Of a stretch of DNA of 64,000 nucleotides, positions 54,901 to 62,812 are shown piece by piece. Under the pieces are notes generated by a model. The model worked only from the letters and a program-made list of their open reading frames with translations. It was not told the DNA's origin and ran no database searches. A program made the position numbers and the translations under genes. How positions within the stretch are numbered: the stretch's first letter is position 1; each line of letters opens with the position of its first letter. Source of the stretch: an uncultured Muribaculaceae bacterium (GTDB lineage Bacteria; Bacteroidota; Bacteroidia; Bacteroidales; Muribaculaceae); assembly GCA_910586975.1 (NCBI GenBank), contig CAJUKX010000012.1, forward strand, positions 1 to 64,000, read 5' to 3'.

Positions 54901-56430
54901 TCAGTTTTTAGAGAGTGGGAGTAATATTATAAATTTTGTTCCTATATTTAATTCGCTTTCGCAGGTGATGGTGCCGCCGAGTTCGGTAACCATCTTCTTG
55001 ACGTATGCCAGTCCGAGTCCGAATCCTTTTACGTCGTGGCGGTTGCCGGTAGACACTCGGTAGAATTTGTCAAAAATCTTTTTCACATCATCGCGTCGTA
55101 TTCCTATACCGTTGTCGGTGATTGTAATTTCGAGTTGGTCGTTTGGAAGGTCGCGCGAGCCTACTATCAGTTGCAGCGGACGTTCTTCAGAGCGGTATTT
55201 GACGGCGTTGTCGAGCAGATTGAAAATTACGTTTGTGAAGTGCATTTCGTCTACGTCGACAAGTGCGTTCATAGCGTCGAGATTGGCAATGATGTGGCCG
55301 CCATACTTCTCTACCTTAAGCTTGAAAGTGTTCACAATGTTATACACTACCAGGTTGGCGTCGATTTCTTCAATCTTGAGTGTTGCCTTCTGGCGGTCGA
55401 ACAGCGACATCTGAAGTACCTTCTCCACCTGGAAGCGCAGGCGCTTGGTCTCGTCGTTGATTACCTGGGATATCTGCTGGAGCATGGCCGGCGACTTGCG
55501 TATGTCGGGGTCGTTGAGCATCTGTCCTGCAAGCGAGATTCCCGAGATAGGGGTCTTGAACTCGTGAGTCATGTTGTTGATAAAGTCGTTTTTCATCTCG
55601 GTGAGCTTCTTCTGTCGGAATGCCACGATGATGGTATAAACGAAGATAATCAACAGTATGAAAGTGAAGGCAAAAGCCGGCACCATGAACGATATTGACT
55701 TGAATATGAAGTCTTTCATGGTGGGGAAGTAAACCTTCAGGAAATATAGTTGCGAGGACGGGTCGCGCGGGAAAAGAGTCTGAGAGAAAGCGCTTTCCTT
55801 GTCAGAATCCTGCCTGAACCCCTCAGAGCGGTATTGCACCACGCCCGAACGGTTGACCACAGCGTACTCAAACGGAGCGTCGATGCCCAAGGTGTCGAGC
55901 TGGGCACGCAGGTATTTGCGCACCAAGGCCGAGTCGGCTCGTTCGCTTATGGGGCGGTCTGAGGCGGTGGCTATGATGTTGAGGATTACATCGTCGAGCA
56001 CTCCGCGCTGATACAGGAAGTGGTCGCGGTATACATCCTGCATTTTTCTGAAATGCTGGCTCATGAGCGGGCCACCGGTCTGTATTTTGGTGATTTCAGA
56101 GGCATCGCCCTTGATGGTGAGGTCGGCCTGCAGACCTGTGGATGTGGAGAATGACACCTTGACGCCTTCCTGGCTGGGAAGCGCCGAGCCGGCTCGTTGG
56201 GCATATATCGACTGCGATTCGATGAGACTCACCTGGTCTTCGAGGAAGTAGGTTGTCTCGTCTTGTTCGAGCTTCTGTGCAACAGCAAAAAGACTTTGCT
56301 TGACGCCTTGCGAGAACTGTTCGTAGCGAATGCCAACTATATTTTTCATATAAAAAATCTGAATACACAGAAGGCCGATGAAGGTGAACGCCATCAGTAC
56401 AGTCAGAATCCATATAGTTTGCTTCTTCAT
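54901..56430 (-). CDS. rprX: Sensor histidine kinase, RprX-like
   Basis: 509 residues. Membrane helices at about 8-30 and 243-266 flank a large periplasmic sensor domain. The His kinase core has NNMTHEFKTPISGI (phospho-acceptor His), NVIFNLLDNAVKYRSEERP (N box), ITDNGIGIRRDDVKKIFDKFYRVSTG and GFGLGLAYVKKM. It is the cognate kinase of the RprY-like regulator in the same operon. In Bacteroides fragilis RprXY affects oxidative stress and iron genes; the role here is inferred. Confidence 0.9.
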   Translation of the reverse strand: MKKQTIWILTVLMAFTFIGLLCIQIFYMKNIVGIRYEQFSQGVKQSLFAVAQKLEQDETTYFLEDQVSLIESQSIYAQRAGSALPSQEGVKVSFSTSTGLQADLTIKGDASEITKIQTGGPLMSQHFRKMQDVYRDHFLYQRGVLDDVILNIIATASDRPISERADSALVRKYLRAQLDTLGIDAPFEYAVVNRSGVVQYRSEGFRQDSDKESAFSQTLFPRDPSSQLYFLKVYFPTMKDFIFKSISFMVPAFAFTFILLIIFVYTIIVAFRQKKLTEMKNDFINNMTHEFKTPISGISLAGQMLNDPDIRKSPAMLQQISQVINDETKRLRFQVEKVLQMSLFDRQKATLKIEEIDANLVVYNIVNTFKLKVEKYGGHIIANLDAMNALVDVDEMHFTNVIFNLLDNAVKYRSEERPLQLIVGSRDLPNDQLEITITDNGIGIRRDDVKKIFDKFYRVSTGNRHDVKGFGLGLAYVKKMVTELGGTITCESELNIGTKFIILLPLSKN

Positions 56431-56693
56431 ATTATTTTATAGTGCCGGAGACCGGCGATAGACTTTTTCTTTATCTAATTTAACAATTGAAACGAATTAA
56501 TGTTTGCATTTTTTTACTTAACATAAATTTTTTAAATGCTATGCCAAGAAAAGAAGATGCGGAAAAATTAATCTGTTAACATTTAAATGCAAATTTAACT
56601 AAAAATATTTTCCATCCAAAATTTGATGTTAAAATTTTGCCCTAAATTAGAAAATTATAGTCAAAACAGATTACTTTTAACATATTTTTGATG

Positions 56694-56701
56694 TAACTTT
56701 G
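56694..56701 (+). promoter_or_regulatory. -7 element TAACTTTG before the third repeat copy
   Basis: It ends 5 bp before the element, so transcription would start within its left terminal repeat. The repeat would then form the 5' leader of the CBM9-like gene. The 260 bp between rprX and this point are AT-rich and hold nothing else I recognise. Confidence 0.45.
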
Positions 56702-56706
56702 CGATA

Positions 56707-56872
56707 TAAGTAATCATTGAAAAATAGTTTATACCATCTGCTTGCCTTATGAACGCATCTTCAACCCTCTTCATCGGTCACGTAGCTACGGCTACGCTCC
56801 CTCTTCATCGTATTGAATCTGCTGTCCATAATTCGGCGCATATAATATAAACTATTTTCCAAAGCTTACTTA
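56707..56872. repeat. Dispersed palindromic element, copy 3 (166 bp)
   Basis: Full-length copy, about 90% identical to that at 42328-42493 by eye. Ends TAAGTAATCATTG...AAAATAGTTTATA and TATAAACTATTTT...CTTACTTA form terminal inverted repeats. The core has GTCACGTAGCTACGGCTACG between two CCCTCTTCATCG copies. It ends 13 bp before the start of the next gene. Confidence 0.85.
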
Positions 56873-56885
56873 TCTGATATTATCT

Positions 56886-57542
56886 ATGGAAAAAACTACA
56901 CTTTCAACATTACGCGTCAGAAGGTTGGAGGGCCGTCCCGACGCAAAGCAGCTCACCTCGCTCCTCGATGCCTGCGGGGCAGAGTGGCATGAGATTGATA
57001 AGGTCAACTGGTCTGAGAAATTTCCATACAGCCCAAAGGTGCAGTTCCGTATAGCTCACTGCGGCGATGCTTTGGCTCTGCAATACAGATGCTCAGAGCA
57101 GTGTGTAAGGGCTGTGGCAGACGACAACGGTGCCATCTGGCAGGATTCGTGTGTTGAGTTTTTTGTGAGTTTCGACAATCACATATATTATAATGTGGAA
57201 TTCAACTGTGCAGGCCGCATGCTGATAGGAGGAGGGCATGAGCGCAAGGGACGCCAACGCGCAACGCCCGACATTCTTGCATTGGTGGAGCGCCATGCTG
57301 CGTTTGACGGTCATTTCGACAACCGTACGGCTCCCGAAGAGTGGGAGCTATCGGTTGTCATACCGATGAAGGCCTTCTTCCTCAACGATATAAAGGATGT
57401 GAGCGGCAGCGAGGCGCGTGCCAATTTCTACAAATGCGGTGACCTTACAGAAGTTCCTCACTACCTGTCATGGGCGCCGGTAGATACAGAAACTCCGGCA
57501 TTCCACACCCCAGCATGCTTTGGCCACCTGATTTTTGACTGA
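56886..57542 (+). CDS. CBM9-like carbohydrate-binding family protein
   Basis: 218 residues, no signal peptide. The beta-sandwich of CBM9-type domains spans the protein, with VQFRIAHCGDALALQYRCSEQ (about 51-71), DSCVEFFVSFDNHIYYNVEFNCAGRMLIG (about 91-119), and the C-terminal WAPVDTETPAFHTPACFGHLIF. In Bacteroidales such stand-alone proteins are common; whether they bind sugars is not shown. The leader contains a dispersed repeat. Confidence 0.85.
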   Translation: MEKTTLSTLRVRRLEGRPDAKQLTSLLDACGAEWHEIDKVNWSEKFPYSPKVQFRIAHCGDALALQYRCSEQCVRAVADDNGAIWQDSCVEFFVSFDNHIYYNVEFNCAGRMLIGGGHERKGRQRATPDILALVERHAAFDGHFDNRTAPEEWELSVVIPMKAFFLNDIKDVSGSEARANFYKCGDLTEVPHYLSWAPVDTETPAFHTPACFGHLIFD

Positions 57543-57577
57543 ATCGTAATGAAATTAAAATGGTTATGATTATATGT

Positions 57578-57608
57578 TTTGTAATTCAAAATTTTATTCG
57601 TAACTTTA
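57578..57608 (+). promoter_or_regulatory. Promoter of higBA
   Basis: TTTG (57578-57581), 19 bp, TAACTTTA (57601-57608); one base off at the end of the -7 element. The start codon is 26 bp downstream. Confidence 0.6.
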
Positions 57609-57634
57609 CAATATATTCTTGAAAAGGTTCTGAT

Positions 57635-57931
57635 ATGAATATAGTAGCAAAGAAAACGTTAGTTGATTATTATCTTAAATATCCGAAGGCAAAAGAAGCT
57701 CTTGAAGATTGGTACACTAAGACAAGGAAAAGTCATTGGGCCAACTTTGCGGATGTTAGGGCAACGTTTAATTCTGTTGACAGCGTTGGTAATCAGCATT
57801 ATGTTTTTAATATAAAAGGTAATGATTTTCGCTTGATTGTTGTTATTCAGTTTAAGCATGAATATGTTTACGTCAGGTTCGTTGGAACCCATGCAGAATA
57901 TGATAAGATAAAAGATGCCTCACAAGTTTAA
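57635..57931 (+). CDS. higB: HigB-type mRNA interferase toxin
   Basis: 98 residues of the RelE-superfamily HigB (HigB_toxin) group. Signature parts: MNIVAKKTLVDYYLKYPKAKEALEDWY (N-terminal helix pair), W-x-N-F-A-D-V-R, HYVFNIKGNDFRLIVVIQFKHEYVYVRFVGTHAEYDKI at about 50-90, with the conserved R-L-I and H-A-E-Y-D. It cleaves mRNA on the ribosome. As usual for this group, the toxin gene comes first. Confidence 0.9.
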   Translation: MNIVAKKTLVDYYLKYPKAKEALEDWYTKTRKSHWANFADVRATFNSVDSVGNQHYVFNIKGNDFRLIVVIQFKHEYVYVRFVGTHAEYDKIKDASQV

Positions 57932-57941
57932 TAAGGACAAT

Positions 57942-58319
57942 ATGGAAACAATAAAGACCAAAATAGAAAATGAGACTCAGTATAACTGGGCGATGGCTCG
58001 TATTGATGAGTTGCTGAAGGTAGTCCACAATGATACGCCGGATGATGATCCTAACAGCATCGAACTGTATCTTCTTTCGAGCCTTGTTGAGGAATATGAA
58101 GATGTTTATTATCCAATAGGTACACCTTCGTTGATAGATGTTTTGAAACTGAGGATGTATGAGATGGGGTTGTCGCAGGCTGCTCTTGCCAAGAAGATAG
58201 GTGTAAGTCCATCGCGTATCTGCGATTTTCTCTCAGGAAAGAGCGAGCCGACGATTCAGGTTGGTCGACGTATTTCGAAAGAACTTAATATTGACCCGGC
58301 TATTGTGCTTGGTGTCTGA
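57942..58319 (+). CDS. higA: HigA-type antitoxin with HTH domain
   Basis: 125 residues from the ATG at 57942 (METIKTKIENETQYNWAMAR); an upstream ATG at 57915 overlaps the toxin by 17 bases and would give 134. The Xre-type HTH is at the C-terminus: LKLRMYEMGLSQAALAKKIGVSPSRICDFLSGKSEPTIQVGRRISKELNIDP. The N-terminal part is helical and acidic and probably covers the toxin. It would repress the operon. Intact pair. Confidence 0.9.
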   Translation: METIKTKIENETQYNWAMARIDELLKVVHNDTPDDDPNSIELYLLSSLVEEYEDVYYPIGTPSLIDVLKLRMYEMGLSQAALAKKIGVSPSRICDFLSGKSEPTIQVGRRISKELNIDPAIVLGV

Positions 58320-58373
58320 TTGCTGTTAACAATTCATAAGATTTGAGCGATTGGACTGTCTGTAATATATAAT

Positions 58374-58410
58374 AAAATCGCCTCCGCTGTATGTGACGGA
58401 GGCGATTTTA
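58374..58410. terminator. Bidirectional terminator between higA and groEL
   Basis: TAAAATCGCCTCCG (58374-58387) pairs with CGGAGGCGATTTTA (58397-58410), a 14-bp perfect stem with A/T ends on both sides. Confidence 0.8.
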
Positions 58411-58449
58411 GTATATAGGTAATTTAGGAATAGGCTTGATGAAGCTGAA

Positions 58450-60084
58450 TTACATCATGCCGCCCATGCCGCCCATTCCACCGGGCATAGCGGGTGCGGG
58501 ATTATCTTCCTTCTTGTCGGCAATGACACATTCGGTGGTGAGGAACATGCCTGCGATAGAAGCTGCGTTTTCAAGAGCTACGCGGGTAACCTTGGCGGGG
58601 TCGATAACACCGGCGGCGAGAAGGTTCTCGTAAACATCGGTGCGTGCGTTGTAGCCATAGTCGCCCTTGCCTTCGCGTACTTTCTGAACAACTACAGCGC
58701 CTTCTACACCTGCGTTGTTTGAAATCTGGCGCAGGGGTTCTTCGATGGCGCGGCGTACGATTTCGATACCTGTGGTCTCGTCGTCGTTGTCGCCCTTAAG
58801 TCCTTCGAGGGCATCAAGGCTGCGGATGTAAGCCACACCGCCGCCGGGAACGATACCTTCGGCAATGGCAGCACGGGTTGCGCTCAGGGCGTCGTCCACG
58901 CGGTCTTTCTTCTCCTTCATCTCAACTTCGCTGGGTGCGCCGATGTGGAGCACAGCTACACCGCCGGCGAGCTTGGCAAGGCGTTCCTGAAGTTTCTCGC
59001 GGTCGTAGTCGCTGGTGGTCTGGGCAATCTGAGCCTTGATCTGAGCTACACGGGCTGCGATGGCTTCCTTGTTGCCGGCGCCGTTTACGATGGTTGTATT
59101 TTCTTTTGTTACGGTCACGGTTGAGGCAGTGCCGAGGTCCTGCATTGTGGCAGTGTTGAGGGCCATGCCCTTGTCGGCAGAGATTACGTTGCCGCCGGTG
59201 AGGATGGCGATGTCTTCAAGCATTTCCTTGCGGCGGTCGCCGAATCCGGGAGCCTTTACTGCGCATACCTTGAGCGAGCCACGCAGGCGGTTTACAACGA
59301 GGGTGGCGAGGGCGTCCTGCTCAACATCTTCGGCGATGATGAGAAGGCCACGGCCGCTCTGGGCAGTCTGTTCGAGGATGGGAAGAAGATCCTTGAGGTT
59401 TGAGATTTTCTTGTCGTAGAGCAGGATGAAGGGCTGGTCCATTGCGCACTGCATCTTGTCGGCATCGGTCACGAAGTAGGGTGAGATGTAACCGCGGTCA
59501 AACTGCATACCTTCAACCACCTCGATAGTGGTTTCGGTGCCCTTGGCTTCGTCAACGGTGATTACGCCTTCTTTCTTAACCTTTTCCATAGCTTCGGCAA
59601 TCAGACGGCCGATGGTGTCGTCGTTGTTGGCCGAAACGCGGGCTACGTCTTCGATTTTCTTGAAGTCGTCGCCAACTTCCTGGCTCATGCCCTTGATAGC
59701 GTCTACAACCTTGGCAACGGCCTTGTCGATACCGCGCTTGAGGTCCATGGGGTTGGCGCCGGCGGTAACGTTTTTCAAACCGACGTTGATTATGGCCTGA
59801 GCGAGAACGGTGGCTGTGGTTGTACCGTCGCCGGCATCATCGCCGGTCTTTGAAGCCACTTCCTTCACGAGCTGTGCGCCCATGTTCTGGAAGGGATCTT
59901 CGAGTTCTATCTCGCGTGCCACGCTCACACCGTCCTTGGTGATGTGGGGAGCACCGAATTTTTTGTCAATAATTACATTACGTCCTTTAGGACCGAGAGT
60001 AACCTTAACGGCATCGGCAAGAGCGTCAACGCCTTTTTTAAGCTCTTCGCGAGCAGCGGTAGTGAATTTTATTTCTTTAGCCAT
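58450..60084 (-). CDS. groL: 60 kDa chaperonin GroEL
   Basis: 544 residues. Family motifs: AKEIKFTTAAREELKKGVD, GPKGRNVIIDKKFG, the ATP-binding GDGTTTATVLAQAI at about 86-99, and AAVEEGIVPGGG-like AAIAEGIVPGGGVAY near 400. The C-terminal Gly-Met tail is GGMGGMGGMM. It folds proteins inside a double ring capped by GroES. Second gene of groES-groEL; 27 bp separate them. Confidence 0.98.
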   Translation of the reverse strand: MAKEIKFTTAAREELKKGVDALADAVKVTLGPKGRNVIIDKKFGAPHITKDGVSVAREIELEDPFQNMGAQLVKEVASKTGDDAGDGTTTATVLAQAIINVGLKNVTAGANPMDLKRGIDKAVAKVVDAIKGMSQEVGDDFKKIEDVARVSANNDDTIGRLIAEAMEKVKKEGVITVDEAKGTETTIEVVEGMQFDRGYISPYFVTDADKMQCAMDQPFILLYDKKISNLKDLLPILEQTAQSGRGLLIIAEDVEQDALATLVVNRLRGSLKVCAVKAPGFGDRRKEMLEDIAILTGGNVISADKGMALNTATMQDLGTASTVTVTKENTTIVNGAGNKEAIAARVAQIKAQIAQTTSDYDREKLQERLAKLAGGVAVLHIGAPSEVEMKEKKDRVDDALSATRAAIAEGIVPGGGVAYIRSLDALEGLKGDNDDETTGIEIVRRAIEEPLRQISNNAGVEGAVVVQKVREGKGDYGYNARTDVYENLLAAGVIDPAKVTRVALENAASIAGMFLTTECVIADKKEDNPAPAMPGGMGGMGGMM

Positions 60085-60111
60085 AGCTTATATATCTTAT
60101 TAAATGTATTG

Positions 60112-60384
60112 TTATTCAACGACAGCCATCACTTCGTTCTGGCGCATGATAAGCATTTTTTCTCCGTCTACATCAAGCTCGGTGCCTGCATATTTGCCAT
60201 AGAGGACTTCGTCGCCGGCCTTGAGAACCATTTCTTCGTCTTTTGTGCCACAACCAACGGCAATAACGATGCCGCGCATGGGCTTTTCTTTAGCTGTGTC
60301 GGGAATGATGATGCCAGAAGCTGTTACTTCTTCGGCTGCTTTGGGCTGAACGAGAACCCTGTCGGCAAGAGGTTTAATAGTCAT
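60112..60384 (-). CDS. groES: Co-chaperonin GroES
   Basis: 90 residues. N-terminal MTIKPLADRVLVQPKAAEEVTASGIIIPDTAKEKP, including the mobile loop, and the GDEVLYGKYAGTELDVDGEKMLIMRQNEVMAVVE ending. First gene of the chaperonin operon. No CIRCE element is visible upstream, only the palindrome at 60436. Confidence 0.97.
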   Translation of the reverse strand: MTIKPLADRVLVQPKAAEEVTASGIIIPDTAKEKPMRGIVIAVGCGTKDEEMVLKAGDEVLYGKYAGTELDVDGEKMLIMRQNEVMAVVE

Positions 60385-60435
60385 AGTTGTATGTAGTTTT
60401 ATGTGTTGAGCATTTAAAATCTGTAAGTCAATTCA

Positions 60436-60448
60436 GCACAAGTTGTGC
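60436..60448. promoter_or_regulatory. 13-bp perfect palindrome upstream of groES
   Basis: GCACAAGTTGTGC lies 52 bp upstream of the groES start, within the probable promoter region. It is not CIRCE (TTAGCACTC-N9-GAGTGCTAA). A candidate operator. Confidence 0.35.
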
Positions 60449-60636
60449 CAAAAATGGAAAAACTGCCAAAATGTCCACTTTTTCATTGATTACTTATATT
60501 ACTTATATATAAATTTGTTGACCAAAGGTATAACAATATGTCGCATTTTTTGTTGCGGAGAGCAGCCCGTACATACCCTTATAGTGCCGTTAATGACCGT
60601 GAAAAAGGCACAAATGTTAAAAAAGTCTCTAAAAGT

Positions 60637-60667
60637 TTTGTCAATCAAAAAAATATGCGTAATTTTG
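60637..60667 (+). promoter_or_regulatory. Promoter of rpsU
   Basis: TTTG (60637-60640), 19 bp, TAATTTTG (60660-60667). ATG at 60721. Confidence 0.75.
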
Positions 60668-60720
60668 CGGCGCTGTTTTTAAGTAAAGGCAGCATTTATA
60701 AATAAATCACTAATTAAAAT

Positions 60721-60912
60721 ATGATCATTGTACAAGTAAAAGAAGGCGAAACAATCGAACGCGCTCTCAAGAAGTTCAAACGTAAGTTTGAAAAAACCGG
60801 CATTGTAAAAGAACTCCGCAGCCGTCAGGCTTTCCAGAAGCCCTCAGTCACCAACCGCAAGAAGATGATGAAGGCTATTTACGTGCAGCAACTTCGCGCT
60901 ACCGAAGAATAA
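60721..60912 (+). CDS. rpsU: 30S ribosomal protein S21
   Basis: 63 residues: MIIVQVKEGETIERALKKFKRKFEKTG and the basic RKKMMKAIYVQQLRA end. S21 binds near the anti-Shine-Dalgarno region; in Bacteroidetes it helps to occlude it. Followed by xerC and hpf on the same strand, a growth-linked neighbourhood. Confidence 0.96.
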   Translation: MIIVQVKEGETIERALKKFKRKFEKTGIVKELRSRQAFQKPSVTNRKKMMKAIYVQQLRATEE

Positions 60913-61067
60913 ACCGTATTATCAACCATAAACCCTTGGAAGGAGGTTGTAAATTATAGGAAAATTTTCTTCGGAGATAAAATTTCCCCGATTTTATTTG
61001 GAAATATAGAGAAAGTTAGCTAAATTCGCCATTGGAGACAGCATAAAAGCTGTTGATTACCTCTGGA

Positions 61068-61961
61068 ATGAATAAGCTATACGACTCATTTCTAACATAT
61101 ATACGGTGTGAGCTGAATGAATCGGCTCACACCGTTGCGTCATATAGCTACGACCTGCGCCAATGGGAAGAATTTACCGCCGAGGCCTTCGGGCCAAGCT
61201 TCGACCCCACGCAGGTGGTGGTGAATGACATAAGACAATGGGTTGCTTATCTGTCGACACAAGGACGCTCGGCGCGCACCATACGCCGTAAGGTGCAGAC
61301 CCTGCGGGCGCTATATCATTACCTGATGAAGCGCGGAAAGATTGACAACAATCCGGCACAGGATCTGTCAACAGCCAAGCTGCATAAAACGCTGCCAAGG
61401 GTGATACGCCCCGAGGATATAAAAAAACTTCTTGATTCGCCTTTTGACAAAGCGGATTTTATCGAAACACGCAATCGCTTGATTATTCTGATGTTGTATT
61501 CAACCGGTATGAGAGCTTCGGAACTTACAGGGCTGCTCGACGTAAATGTTGATACAAATTCGTGCGAACTAAAAGTGCTCGGTAAGCGTAATAAAGAACG
61601 AATGATACCCTTTGGCAATGAACTCTGCAATATGATAAGTTTATACCGCACACTACGACCTGCCGCTTCCGGCCCTCAGTTTTTTGTAGAACCGGGCGGA
61701 GTTGCCATCACTTATCCTCACCTTAACAATATAGTGAAAGGTGAGCTCACCGGCAGGGTGCGGGCTTCAAAGAACACCGCGCATGCCCTGCGCCATTCAT
61801 TCGCCACCGACATGCTTAATGCCGGAGCCGAAATAACGGCTGTACAGCAACTGATGGGGCATGCCTCACTGGCAGCAACACAAATCTACACACATCTCTC
61901 CTACAGAGAACTCCAACATAATTACCAACTCGCGCATCCCCGCGCACAAAAGAAAGGATAG
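61068..61961 (+). CDS. xerC: Tyrosine recombinase XerC/D family
   Basis: 297 residues from the ATG at 61068; a TTG at 61053 would add five. SAM-like core-binding domain (about 1-90) and catalytic domain with all residues: Arg in STGMRASEL (about 148), His-x-x-Arg in HALRHSFATDML (about 243-254), His/Trp position in GHASLAATQIYTH (about 265-277) with the nucleophile Tyr in IYTH. It resolves chromosome dimers or acts on mobile elements. Position between rpsU and hpf is shared with many Bacteroidales, as I recall, which favours the housekeeping role. Confidence 0.88.
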   Translation: MNKLYDSFLTYIRCELNESAHTVASYSYDLRQWEEFTAEAFGPSFDPTQVVVNDIRQWVAYLSTQGRSARTIRRKVQTLRALYHYLMKRGKIDNNPAQDLSTAKLHKTLPRVIRPEDIKKLLDSPFDKADFIETRNRLIILMLYSTGMRASELTGLLDVNVDTNSCELKVLGKRNKERMIPFGNELCNMISLYRTLRPAASGPQFFVEPGGVAITYPHLNNIVKGELTGRVRASKNTAHALRHSFATDMLNAGAEITAVQQLMGHASLAATQIYTHLSYRELQHNYQLAHPRAQKKG

Positions 61962-61964
61962 ATT

Positions 61965-62249
61965 ATGGACGTACGTATTCAAGCAATCCATTTTGACGCA
62001 ACCGAAAAACTCGTCGCCTTTATCAACAAGAAAACAGAACGACTCGCACGCCACTTCCCGGCTATAACTGCCGCTGATGTCGCACTCAAGGTAGTTAAGC
62101 CCGAAACAGCGATGAATAAAAACGTAATAATCAAGATAACCGTGCCACAGCAGGAAGAACTCGTGGCCGACAAGACTGCCGATACCTTCGAAGAAGCCGT
62201 AGACAACGCTCTTGAAGCACTCGAACGCCAGCTCGAAAAACGCAAATAA
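61965..62249 (+). CDS. hpf: Ribosome hibernation promoting factor (HPF/RaiA, short form)
   Basis: 94 residues: MDVRIQAIHFDATEKLVAFINKKTERLARHFP, the S30AE fold (beta-alpha-beta3-alpha), with the conserved ADKTADTFEEAVDNALEALERQLEKRK at the end. It binds the 30S decoding region in stationary phase. Three bases after xerC, in the same operon. Confidence 0.95.
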   Translation: MDVRIQAIHFDATEKLVAFINKKTERLARHFPAITAADVALKVVKPETAMNKNVIIKITVPQQEELVADKTADTFEEAVDNALEALERQLEKRK

Positions 62250-62275
62250 ACAAACTATAGACAACAACGACACAT

Positions 62276-62312
62276 ACTCCGGGTTCTCAGAACAACTCTG
62301 AAGACCCGGAGT
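62276..62312 (+). terminator. Terminator after hpf
   Basis: ACTCCGGGT (62276-62284) pairs with ACCCGGAGT (62304-62312), with inner TCAGA/TCTGA and a T-rich tail. Confidence 0.75.
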
Positions 62313-62408
62313 TTATTTGTGATTGCTCCGAATCAAGAATTTTATCTTGCGCAGGTCTTTTGTACTGAAAAATAATCAGTATTTTCACAGTCATATATTA
62401 GTTTTTTA

Positions 62409-62440
62409 TTTGTTGGTATCACGTATTTTAGCTAACTTTG
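62409..62440 (+). promoter_or_regulatory. Promoter of the third RNA candidate
   Basis: TTTG (62409-62412), 20 bp, TAACTTTG (62433-62440). Full consensus. No convincing gene starts near. Confidence 0.65.
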
Positions 62441-62445
62441 CACTT

Positions 62446-62747
62446 GTAAATCTCAAACATCTTCCGATTTAAGGAAAAGTTTGAGATGGCAGACATATCA
62501 GAAAGGCGTTTACTAACGCTTTGTTCTTGACGGATTGAAACTTCCACAAACTCAATGATAGTCAAAGAGCATCGCAATGGTAAGTGTCTGCGGTTGGTAT
62601 ATCATACCAACCGCACGGTCATTTTTATATGATCGTGTGGTTGCCTATATACCCTCACGTGGGCTTCTTCCATTGCTTGTTCCGACTATCAGGCTGTGGA
62701 AGGCCTCAATCCGTGGGACAGGCATGGTAGGAGTCCCACTTCTTTTT
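62446..62747 (+). ncRNA. Candidate structured RNA of about 300 nt
   Basis: Between a consensus promoter and an intrinsic terminator lies a region with several stable stems: CTCAAAC/GTTTGAG near its start (about 62452-62486), AAAGGCG/CGCTTT-like (about 62500-62525), GCGGTTGGTAT/ATACCAACCGC (about 62588-62612), CACGGTCAT/ATGATCGTG directly after it, and the terminator stem. It does not resemble RNase P, tmRNA, SRP or 6S RNA as far as I can see. It might be a leader of the methyltransferase gene, but the terminator ends before that gene. A 63-codon frame inside it (62577-62768) is judged accidental. Confidence 0.45.
62713..62747 (+). terminator. Terminator of the RNA candidate
   Basis: GTGGGAC (62713-62719) pairs with GTCCCAC (62733-62739), followed by TTCTTTTT. 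Confidence 0.7.
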
Positions 62748-62812
62748 GATAGGTCTATGATTGCTTAATCTTAAACCTGACACTGGGATTCTGTTGGGAT
62801 ACGTTTCCATTA

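Noticed and set aside
60443..60682. 79-codon frame upstream of rpsU
   Set aside because: It overlaps the rpsU promoter and the AT-rich intergenic region and has no start signal or domain.
62577..62768. 63-codon open frame within the third RNA candidate
   Set aside because: It starts inside a strong hairpin, runs through the intrinsic terminator, and its translation shows no domain, signal or repeat. The stem structure explains the open frame better.
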